64,000 bases of DNA from Molossus alvarezi (Eukaryota; Chordata; Mammalia; Chiroptera; Molossidae): positions 26,273,501-26,337,500 of the forward strand of contig CM073886.1 of NCBI GenBank assembly GCA_037176705.1, given 5' to 3'. This document shows, piece after piece, positions 1-11,572 of this stretch (position 1 is the first letter of the stretch; each line of letters opens with the position of its first letter). The translations under genes and the position numbers were made by a program. The notes under the pieces are model-generated. The model was not told the origin of the DNA. It made no database searches and worked only from the letters and a program-made list of their open reading frames with translations.

Positions 1-712
1 AGACGACGGGCTGGAGATCACCGGGCGGTCAGAAGGCTGCCTCTGCGGTCCCCTTGGAAAGCAGCCTTGGCGGGGTGGGGAGACTGCGCACAAAGGGGCT
101 CCTCGTCACAGCGGGTGGGCCATCCTCTCTCAAGTCAGGGGTCACAGCAGAAAGACAGGAGGCCTTGGGTTCAAATCCTAACTCTGCCACTTCCTACTCA
201 GGCAGCCTGGAGCCACATTCAGCTCTAGTCACAACACAAGCTCTGCCTGTCCCGACCTGCAGAGCTGAGGGGAGAACTACATGTGACTGAGTCTGTCCGC
301 CCAGCAGTGTCGGCCACGCAGGGAGAGGTGGACAGCACAGGCAAGTGTCAGGGCTCAACCCCGTCAGCTTCCTCTTCCTTCTCAGACCACTGTGCAGGGT
401 CTGCTGTGGAGACAGATGCCCCACCCCACCCTCTGGCAGCCTCTGGAGTCGTTCTGGAGACTGCAAGAGGGGACATGCATGCCTAGTGACAAGTGTGCCT
501 CCTTTGTAGCCCAGCTGTGTCACCCTCAAGACTCACTCTGATTCCCCTGCTTGCTCCCCAAACTACCTCAGGCTCTGAACCCAATTTTGGAGGAACCCTG
601 ACAGGAAAAAAGGGTACTGAATAATCATGTGCCTGAAAAGATATAATTTCCCCCCACCTCCATCAAACAATATACTGGCATGAAATTTTTATTATTATTA
701 TTACTTTTTTGT
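1..712. other. MARF1 intron 26, left edge
   Basis: No exon is seen. A MIR-type relic lies at about 155-285 (GGGTTCAAATCCTAACTC, the usual MIR core on the plus strand). The rest is unremarkable intron. Confidence 0.5.
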
Positions 713-944
713 TAATCCTCACCTGAGGACATTTTTCTATTTTTTGTTCAGATAGAGTGGGAGGGAGAGAGAGAGAGAGAAACATCGATGTCAAAGGGAC
801 ACATCGAGTGTCTGCCTCCTGCACAACCCCAACCAGGGCCGGAGACAAACTGCAACCAAGGCACGTGCCCTTAGCGGGAACCAAACCCAGGTTTCTATGG
901 ATCACAGGCCAATGCTCTAACTGCTGAGCCAAACCGGCCAGGGC
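713..944 (-). mobile_element. Ves SINE
   Basis: Full-length copy in reverse: tail TCCTCACCTGAGGACAT, CT-rich block, and tRNA-like head ending CCGGCCAGGGC. It abuts the next, older copy in tandem. Confidence 0.9.
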
Positions 945-949
945 TCCAT

Positions 950-1186
950 TGATTTTTAAAGTGAGTGGAAGGGAGGGAGAAAGGAGGAACGAGGGGGAGG
1001 GGACGAGGAGAGAGAGAGAGAGAGAAACATGGATGTGCAAAAGACACACTGATTGGCTGCTTTCTGTATGCACCCCAAATGGGGCCGGGGATCGAACCTG
1101 CAACCCAGGTACATACCCTTGACTGGGAATCAAACCCTTCGGTGTGCAAGTCGAAACTCTAACCACTAAGCAACACTGGCCAGGGA
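950..1186 (-). mobile_element. Ves SINE, older
   Basis: Reverse copy with GA-rich block (CT-rich on its own strand), diverged head ending CACTGGCCAGGG, adjacent to MARF1 exon 26. Confidence 0.85.
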
Positions 1187-1240
1187 ATGACTTTACATTT
1201 TAAGCTCACAGAGAAAAGCCCACAATACAGTATATCCTAC

Positions 1241-1411
1241 CAGAAGGTTCTTGAGGGTGTTCCTCAAATTGAATGAGATCAGCAGACTGAAGGATGACAG
1301 GATCTGGCCGCAGCTGAGGGGATGGCAGGCAGGAAGGGACGGGCGCACACAGGAGGTCCACGGGGGAGTTGCTGGTCAGGCGGAGAAGCTCCTGGTCCGT
1401 TTGACAGGGCC
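1241..1411 (-). CDS. MARF1: MARF1 exon 26: acidic Pro-rich tail
   Basis: Residues 1579-1636: [40 protein letters not shown] and [16 protein letters not shown]. It ends one base into the next codon at GTAGGA. The final exon with the stop codon must lie beyond base 1; nothing in 1-1240 fits it. Confidence 0.93.
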
Positions 1412-4400
1412 CTGGACAGAGAAGGCAGGCTATGGCTCTACTCAGGACAGCTCTAGACAAGTCTGTGCCCCAGGCTTTCTTTCAAAGTCTTAAACATAAA
1501 AAAATCTCAGGAATGCCCGGCCAGTGTGGCTCAGTGGAGAGCAAACTGAGAGGTCAACGGTTCAATTCCTGTCAGGGCACATGCCCAGGTTGTGGGCCCA
1601 ATCCCCAGTGGGGGCATGCAGGAGGCAGCCAATCAATGTTCTCTCATCGATGTTTTTTTCTCTCTCTCTCTCTAATATCAATAAAGAAAATAATTTTTAA
1701 AAAAATGTCATGAAGTACTCAAGAACTCAAGGTTAAAAAAAAAAGCCACTAACAGAAAGATCTGGATTTCTCTTTGGCAAGTGAAAAACCACAAGCCAGA
1801 ATCTCCCCCGAGGCCACATCGGAGAAAAGGGGTTCCACAGTCAGCTTCCAAAGGAGGAGAATAAAAAACCCTTAGAAGGTGTATCAAGAAGTTAAAGGAC
1901 CAAAACTCAGCATTATGAGACTTGGGTCCAAGTTCTGTCACTTCCTAGCTGAGTGATCTTGGGCAAGCTACTTAACCTTGGGGAGCTTCAGTCCCTCATT
2001 TTCCAGTGTGGTAACTACTGCTGAGGGTGTTGTGACAGCTGAGAGAGAGGAGTTACATTTAGGTGCTTTATCAAATGTAAAACACTGCATAACTGAGTCA
2101 TAAACACAGAGCACAGTAACACTATCTAGTAACTTTCAGAGTACAATGAAAATAAAATTCTCATACACAGTAATGGATTCAAAAGTTTTTACATACATTT
2201 AAAATTGCTATAGAATTCAAGCAAGCTGATTTCTACCTACAGAGGTGGTTCCACATAAAATCTAAGTGACTCAATGTTGTTCTGAGTAACATTAGCGAAT
2301 TGCTATCAACTCTTTCCCACGGAAGTCTGAGAAAAAGACTCTCTTTGACCAACTTTAGGCTGCTCTTAGCCCTCTTCTCCACTGGATCTTTACCTTGGCC
2401 TTCCATGTCTGTTCTGTCTTTGCTGAGTCTCAGCAAGAATCCTGGAAAGTCAGTTTATCAAGAATCCCCCAGCCATGCTATCTGATCAAGTTCCTCAACC
2501 CCCCTACCCTCACCCAACCACCACCTCGATACCTAAGTCCCTGGCCTGCCTTTAGTAAGAATTCTCTTAGGTTAGTTCAGTTAGAATCCCTCCACTCCTG
2601 ATGTTTCCTGTTGGCATTTTCCATCCACCGATGTCCTCACTCTGCTCCTTGACTATAACTCCCCCTTGTCCTTGTTGCATTCAGAGTTGAGCTTGCTCTC
2701 TCTCCAGTGCATTAGAGCTGACACTTAGAATAGCTGTGAAATACTGTTTTAACAAGAGTGTCAGAATATTTTCCTTTAATATCTGAATTGGGCCCTGGTA
2801 AGTTTGCTCAGTGGTTAGAGTGTTGGCCCACAGATTAATGAGTTGCAAGTTCGATTCCGGTCAAGGGCATGTACCTCGGTTGCGGTTCACCCCTGGTTCT
2901 GGTTGGGTCTTGCGGAGGCAACCTGTCAATGTGGCTCTATCGCATCCATGCTTTTCTCTGTCTCTCTTTCCCTCCCTCCCACTTTGTCTGATAATACATA
3001 GAAAAATATCCTCCGGTGAGGAATAAAAAAATATATATCTCAATTGGGTTGACATATTGTCATTTGGCAGGGGGGTGCCAAGATCCCTTAAGAACCTCAA
3101 CCAGTCAACCATAAAATGCTATCAAATGTAGGCCAGTTTTTTTTTCCCTGTTATTAACCAAATTCTTTGAAAAAATGTATGAATACCTAACTTTAATTAA
3201 CAAAAATGACTCACTGACGTCTCTCCTACTCCCCCCTTCCCACTCTGAGCCATTTCTCCTAGAATTTCACCAGTTTTGCTTTGTCTTTCCTCTGTTACCT
3301 TCATCCTCTGCTCCAAGTTTGAGTTCCGAGGCTGTGCAAGATTTGGGCACATCGAGGATCCGCTCAGTAGCCAAGGGCCAGTTTGAACTCAAATGACCTA
3401 GAGAACAAAGAGCACCTGTCAGAGGAAGAAGTCAGCGAGACGACTGGGATTTCTGCAGGGGCAGAGGATGGGCGCTTACTTACTTTTCATGTCATTTTTT
3501 AACACTACAATTCTCTTATGACCATGTCCTTTTATCCAGACCACCTGCACACAAGACATACTAATGGTTAAGCAATGGAACAGGAGTGGAGATAAGCCCT
3601 AAAATTCAGGCAGGATGTGACCTGTGTCTGCCTTAAACATACTAGAATTTAGAACTGAATTAATGCCAACAAAAAATTTTCTAACTCTTTCTTTACTTTA
3701 CTTTTTAAAGCGATAGAGGCTGGCAAAAACATGTCCCTTATAAAAAGCTGAGTAGTCTAAAAATTATGAGACTCAGCTTTAAAAATAGTCTTTATGGCTT
3801 CTAAAAACACCATCATCCAAACACCAGTTCTAATCTATAAACAAAGATAGTTCTCACATGACAGCCATTATTATTTTTTCCAGAAAATAAACACACCCAA
3901 AAGAATTAATGGAGCCTGGCCGGTGTGGCTCAGTGGATTGAGTGTCGTCCCATAGACTGAGAGGTCCCGCTTTGATTCCCGGTCAGGAACATGCCCAGGT
4001 TGCAGGCTCGATCCCAGTAGGGGGCGTGTAGGAGGCAGCCGATCGATGTGTTTCTCTCTCTCTCCCTTCCTTTCTCTCTAAAAAAAAAATCAATAAAAAC
4101 ATATTTTTAAAAAAGAAAAAAGAATTAATGGAGATCTCCTACCCCCCTCAAACTAAGTTCATGACCTTAATCCTAAAACACAGTCCTCTTCCTAATGATG
4201 CCGCTCTCTGCCTCCGCTGAGCCCTGAGCTCCCAGCGCTGGCCCACAGGCATCGGCCACCAAGTCTCTGATCGCATCTCTCAGGTGTCCCTAACTACTTC
4301 CTCTGTTATTTGCACTAAGGCTCAATCCTTTCACAACTCTCGCCCTGACCTGGGGAATTGAGAGAGTCCTGGTCAAGCTCCCCCTTCCTGTCCTGTTTCT

Positions 4401-7400
4401 CTCAACTCTACTATGCACAGCAGAGACTGTGATGTTTTCACATGCGGACCTGAAGGTCCTTTCCTTGCTCCTCACTGAGCACTGCTCCTAATCCGGAGGA
4501 GCAGAGCCCCCACAACTGAGTTCCTACTTCATTGTTAGGCATCACTCACGCTGTCCCCTCTACCTGGACTGCCCCCTCTTCTCTTCACCACTTGGTCAAC
4601 TCCTACACATCCTTGAGAACTTGGCTCTGCTAAACTCCATGCCTGCCCATGGCCCTCCTCAGTGTGTCTGCTGGTGGCTGCGCAGACAGGGACTCATCAC
4701 CTGCTAGGGTGTCCTGACTTTCCAATACCTGACACCTTCCTGAGGGCAGGGTCTAGGATTTATTACCTCGCATATGGGAATTAATAAAGGCTTACAGAAT
4801 GGAGAAATGCTAAAACCATTCACCTTATGCAAACCGTATGCTATGAAAGGATCTGTTCAAAACACCTGCCACTTCCATATTCTGTTCAGGAGAGTAAGCC
4901 TGTAGCTCTCCAGGAAGACTCTCCACAGAGCTCAGAAAACACCTACCTGTGGGATTGCTCCCAAGAGCTCCTCTACACTGCTGAAGCCGTAAGCCTTGGG
5001 CTGCACTGTTTCTCCGACATACTTGGTATAGGCCACGGAAAACTCATGAAGGAAAAGCTGCTGGTAGTGGTAAGTACGAAGTAAAGACCGTACATTCTTG
5101 GCAAACAAATACAGACTTGTGAGCTTCACACACTCCTCTGTCTTATCATTAGTAAAAACCTGGTCCAAGAGAAAAACAGCCATTAGACACTTTCAGAGTA
5201 ACTGCCTCCTATCCCCAGAAGTGAGAGCCTCCAGCTGAGAGTGACAAGGTGCTGAGTCAACCTAAAAATGGACAGTAAGCCAACGAGGAGGACAGATTTG
5301 TTCAAGGGTCTTCTCCCGGAGAAAGCTGAAGCCTTAAGCAAGCCTGAGTTCTATTTGCTAGTCTAAAAAGGCAGAGATCTAAAGAAACAGTGTGGCCCTG
5401 GTCAGTTTGGCTCAGCGGTTAGAGTATTGGCCTGCGGTCCAGAAAGACCCAGGTTCGGTTCCTGCTAAGGGCACGTACCTCGGTTGTAGTTTGTCCCTGG
5501 CTCTGGCTGGGTTGTGTGGGTGGTGACCACTCAATGTGTCCCTTTCACATCGATGTTTCTCTCTCTCTCTCTCTCTCCTTCCCACTCTATCTGAACAAAA
5601 AATGGAAACATGTCCTTGGGTGAGGATAAAAGAAAGAAAGCCCTGGCCGGTTTGGCTCAGCGGTTGGAGCGTCGGCCTGCGGTACAGAGATAAAAGAAAG
5701 AAAGAGTATGTCAGAAAGGAAAAAGACTGGCAAACCTGGGGTCTCAAACAAAAAGATTGGCACGAAGGGTGGAAGGCAAGCAAACCCTTACGTAGAGAGA
5801 GCTGCATCAGGCCTGGGGACGGGGGCCACTAAAGCTCATCTCCTAAAGTGTCCAAAGAACTCGGTGGTGCAGGATGATGACATTAGCATTTTTTTTTTTA
5901 TCCTCACCTGAGGACATTTTTCCATTTTTTGTTCAGATAGAGTGGGAGGGGGAAAGAGAGACAGACAGAAACACTGACATGAAAGGAACACATCAAGTGG
6001 CTGACACCCGCACAACCCAACCAGGGCCGGGGACCAACTGCAACCGAGGTACGTGCCCTTAGCGGGAACCGAACCTGGGTCTCTCTGGACTGCAGGCCAA
6101 TGCTCTAACTGCTGAGCCAAACTGGCCAGGGCAACACATTCGCATTCTTTTAAAAAAGAAACAACACAATCAACAACAAAAAATAGCCTAAAGCTCTTCT
6201 GTTCTCAAGTTTATTTAGCACAAACCTTTTTATGATCTTTAATCTGTACTGAGATTCTGCAAGAGAAGGGACACTTGCCACCACCTTAGCTGGCCATGGA
6301 AAGCCTTTTATCTTGAATGTCCATTTACACTGCCCAGAACTAGTGTTCACAGATGATTAACAGAGTTCAGAAAATGGTGAATTTGATATTGTGAAAGAAA
6401 GCCAGAGCTGGATAGTCATTAAAGCGGTAGAAATGGTTTTTATTCAGGAACTACTGCAATAGGGGAAGAGAAATAACCTTTGTGTAGAACTGGGCTCAAT
6501 TCTGAATATAGTTGACCTTAGACAATACAGGTTTGAACTGGATGAGTCCACTCATACAAGGATTTTTTTTCAATGAATACCTATACTGTTTTTGATCTGT
6601 GGTTAGGAGTCCATGGATGCGGAGGGCTGACAGGATGCACTAATCTCTGACATTTTACAGAGGAGACAAACACTACAGATTTGGGTATCTGCAGGGGTGT
6701 GAGAATAATACCCTGTGGATACTGAGGGACAACTGAAATCTCTGGGGAGTCAAAAGTTATGTGCATATTTTCAACTGTGTGGAGGATGGCACCCCCTAAT
6801 CTCCATGTTGTTTAAGGGTCAATTGTGTAACAAAGAAAAATGGGGATTTATAGTTAAGGAAGGAGGGGGGCTGTTGGTGGATGGAAAATACCAAAGACAT
6901 CATTACTAACTGACAACCAAGGTTAAGGTCTAGTCTAGAAGGCTGCTCAGGGGAGCCTAAATGAAGTTTCACCAAGGAGAGATTTTCTGCCAATACCTTT
7001 CAGTTACTTAATTACCAATAACATGGTTATATGATAACAATGGAATATTATTCTTTTCATACACTGCGGGATTTTATTGGTTAATATCCTATTTAGAATC
7101 ACTTTCTTTTGGGTGACCATATTAGGCTTTTAGTATTCAAGTTATTGTGGCTTCATAAAATTAAGTGGCAAAGCTTTGCATCCTTTTTGCAAGTGGCCTA
7201 GAATACTTTTTAAGTAGTTGAAGTTGTTTGTTCTTTAAGGGTTAGCTAAAACCCAACTGTTAACCCATCTGGTCCTGGTGCCTTTTTCAGTGGCAAAATT
7301 TCAGTGATATTTAAAGTCTCTTTTGTAGTAACTGGTGTAATTTTTAACTTTGAGTCAATTTTGATCATTTTTTCTAGGACCTTATCTATTTCGTAGTATC

Positions 7401-10400
7401 CTCTAACAATTCTTCTAATCTGGGAAGTGCCATTCTTGAAAGGCTACCTGGGTGACCAGCCAGCCAACGTCCTTTCTGACCTGTATCTGACTGATAAGTC
7501 ACATGAAGCCACCATACAACCACTCCAATTCAGAGAGAGGTAACAGCAGCAAAATCCAGCCTGGCGCGTCGCTCATTTGGGCAGGGTGCCTCCGTTTGTT
7601 CAACCATAATGACTCTTCCAGCTCTATGCCCTCTAATCTAGACCTCTGGGTAATCCAGAAATACCCAATTCAACAGAACCATTAGCACTCATACCTCCAC
7701 TAAGTAAGGCAGACTCTTCAGAAGTTCAGTCAAGGTCATGAATCCATATTCAAGAGGGTTGAGAGGAGTGCTGTGGGTAGCTTCAAAATGCCTCTTGAGC
7801 TCATCAACAGAAAGATAGGTGGCTCCTTCCCAAGACATCAACAATACCAGCAACTGGGCAGTGAGAGAGCGCAGGGACTTGCGGTTGACCAGCTGTATCT
7901 GTTTGCCAGCTTCTGTATCAGCAACCTGGGGAAAATAAGAATTCAAACTTATCCGAACTCAAGAGAGACAACCTAGATCACATCCAGCTCAGCTAGTTCC
8001 ATTTTGGCTAAGAGACCCATAGAGGAAAAGTCTCTAATTCTTTATCTTAAATCGAAGTGAGTGGGTTTGTTTTCAGTTTCTTTGGGACACTAGACCGACA
8101 CTTCAGGTGAGACTGGAGCAGATATTATTCTCTCTCTTCGTGCTGGTCCATAACCAGAAACTTCCATCAATACCACCCCTTCTCAAAGGACATTCTTTCC
8201 ACTGGAGACAAGACTGGCCAACTGGCATCCACCAGTCCAAGCTCGTGAATTAAGGGTTGCTGTGCTGGGGTGGGGGTGGTTAGAGTGTAGGCGACAATCC
8301 ACAAGGCTGCTCTGCAGACACGACTCACCCCGTGTACATCCCAGGGGCTAGACCGGGGGGGAGGGGTGTGTGTCTATTAGACCCATTCTGACTACAAGGC
8401 AAACCGCATGTAGTCCATCATTACACTAAAAGCTGGCATTTTTCAGGTCTATGTGTTGACTTCTCCATTCTTTCAGATTCTCAAGAAGAAAAGGATTTCA
8501 GTTTTTAAGCACAGGGGGAGGGAAACCTTACAACAAAGACACAGATTACCATTTAGGGACCGAGCAACATGTGAAGGAACAAGCATTTGGTGACAGACCC
8601 ACAGGCCTTGGGCCAGGTGGACGAGTCTGTGAACTGAGCCTCATCAAAGTTAAAACAGGCACAGCTTCAATACACACACTGCTTAGGCATTGGCAGGCAA
8701 ACCAACATTTATTACTACAGCTGTTTTTCCCTTTTTCTGGCTTTCCAGCTGGGGTTTTGGATCCTCAAAGGCAGAGGGAGGTGGGTGGCACTTGAGGAGA
8801 CATTGCAATACCAGTGTATGTTTGGTTCTGATGTCCACCTAGAGCCAAGGCAGGAGACTGGTGCGTAGACCTCCCCCCTCACTCCACTTATCAAGATTAT
8901 TAATTTGTGGAGATTTAACCTACACATTTTCTCTGCAGGCGTGGGGTTTAATCAAACAATAGATACATGTCCAGGGGAGTCCAAGCCATCTTCTTCCATG
9001 CCCAAACCATTACTACTACTCCAGCCTTTTAAGAAGAAAAAACAAAAACCCACTCCTTTGATGCTACTTAGATACATCTCTTGATTCTCAACCCTGGCTA
9101 CACATTAGAATCAACCAGGGAGCTTATGAAAAATGCCAATGCTCGGAGCACACTCAGGCTAATTACACAAGAATCTCCGAGGAAGGGGTGAAGTCTGAGA
9201 ACTGGCATTTCCCAGAAGCTTTCTGGGGGATTCGGATGCAGCCAGGATAGCCTCTCCCATCTTTCCCCATCTCCTTTGCTCACAGCCAAGCTTCCCGATC
9301 AGCCACCTCTGTTCGTCCAAGAGTGTGATCATGGCTCAGTCTTCCTCTCCACCAAGCCCACCGCTGCCATCGTCCTGGGCGACTGAGCACCCAGGGGGCC
9401 TACATACTATGGCCTTTCAGTGCCTCAACTTGCTCATCTCCAATAACATCCTCTCTACTCAATTCCATCCCATACTCCCACCCCAGGGTCACACTTAGGA
9501 TACTGTCATTGCCCACTTCCAAAATAACTCATTCAAACCTCCCATGCACCCTGCATGCAAACAGGAGTCTTGAGCAGACATTGGGTGAAAAGATTAGATT
9601 CTTATCTTTCTGCAATTTCATCAGCATTGACTCCTATCTTCTCATCTCTTTCATCCATCCTGGCACTGATGGGCCATCAGTTCATTAACATTCATGTCAA
9701 TATTCCAAATTCCTTTGTCCCGATGCCTTTTTGTTCTACCCATCTGGCAAAATCTCACCTTGAATCCAACTATCCGCTTTCCTGGAGCTGTACCTAAGAA
9801 GCCATGCCATAATTTTCACCAGAGAAAATCTCTGAGCACAAACTTCCAGTGAGCTCTCCGTACTCCCAGCACCCGTGACTTCCTGGTCACTCTTCCACTT
9901 ACCACCATGACAATGTCAGACCTCTTCCATGCTCTTCAATCTTGAATCCTGTCTCTTTCTTCCTCTAAGCAGCTGCTCTCACCTTCTACTTGGCAGAAAC
10001 ACAGCTCTTGGAAGGTAACTGCCTCCTTTTCCTGGTGACAAACATCCAATTTACCTCTATCTACATCCACCCTACCTCCCTTCCCTTTTATCAAAATAAT
10101 AGTAATGCCGATATCTGTGCTGTCCGTCTTTCCACTGAATGACAACTCCCACAGCTCCTGCCTCCTCAGAGCCCTACCCATCACCCCTTCTTGCCTTTGT
10201 ATATTTATCTTCTCTCTCAAGTAGATCCTCTCGGCAGCTCTCGAACATGCTCGCTCAGCGAGGTCCACAGGTCACATTAGCCCTTGTGTCACTCGCACTC
10301 TTAGCAGCATGTGATGCTGCCGCCCTTCCTCCTCCTTGGTCTTCGACGCTCCACACTCCCAGTGTTCTTCCTACCCTTCAGCCACTGCATCTTGATCTGC

Positions 10401-11518
10401 TGGGGAGGTTTTGGCTCCTCTACCAGAGTACATAAATAGATTCCTTCCAGAGCTGTGCCTGGCGCTGCCACCACTTTGTATGTTTTCCTCTCCGTCTCTT
10501 CCTCCCTGTGGTGAGTTTCCCTGGTATTGGGGTGGATGCAGCCTGAAAACTGTCCAGCTGCTCTGCCTGGGGCTGGGAGGCTCAGTTCAGTGCCAGGTGG
10601 GGAAGAGGAAGGCACCCTCTCCAATCCAGCGTTACCAGCAACAAAGGCAATTCTCAGCTAGCTTGCTCCTATGTCTACTCCTTAGTCAGAATCTGGGGGA
10701 AGCGATCTGTGATTATAGTCTCCCCCAAACTTCACAAACATCTGTTTAGATGGATCCAACTTCAGGCCAGCAGCAGTGACACTGATACAACTGGGAATAA
10801 ACACCCTACGACAAAACAGGGACCTCATCATTCAAGACGACATCACTTTGACAAGGCCACTAATAGACACACAAAGGCAAGTCCAAGAATCTAAACTGCC
10901 ACACCTCAGTCCGTCATCTTCTATGACCTCATAAGGTATTAATGACACACAGCCAACTGTGAAGCAGTAAGCAGTGTGACGTACACCTACAGAAATGCTA
11001 AAGCACACGTAAACACCCCAGTGAAGAGTAGGCCACAAGTGTTATTCCATGAAAACAATCTGTTTACCTTTACAACATGGCAGAGTTTCTGTGTTAAAGC
11101 TGTAATTGAACTGACATCATAGTCCTGGAGACGAAATGTGTAACCAAAAGTTTTAGCGTATTCTGTGAACAGATCTGACATCATAAGGCAGTTATCTTTT
11201 TGGGTCCGAAGGAGTTTAACAAACTGGGCAGCTAGAGCTTTGAATCGTTCCACTTCTGTCAAAGTGAGGATTTTTTCTTCTCCACATTCTAGTACCTTGG
11301 AAAACACACAAGAGGAGGAAAGGAACAATGAAAAAGTTACGACTGTTCTTGGAATTAAATGGTGTGAAAACATATTAGTAACTAAAAAGCACTTCGGTGT
11401 TCTTTAATGAATACAGTTTCAGTTTTCAAGATTAAAAAGTTCTGGGACGTGGTTGTACAACAATGTAAATATATTTAACACAACTTAACTGTACACTTGA
11501 AATAGTCAAGTAGATAAA

Positions 11519-11572
<54 letters not shown>

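Noticed and set aside
663..1166. 167-codon frame at the left end
   Set aside because: It is two tandem Ves SINEs read through; the Ser/Leu runs are the CT-rich block. Many frames in the window have the same origin.
1..1240. Last MARF1 exon and poly-A site
   Set aside because: No frame continuing exon 26 and no fitting acceptor; only a MIR and two SINEs.
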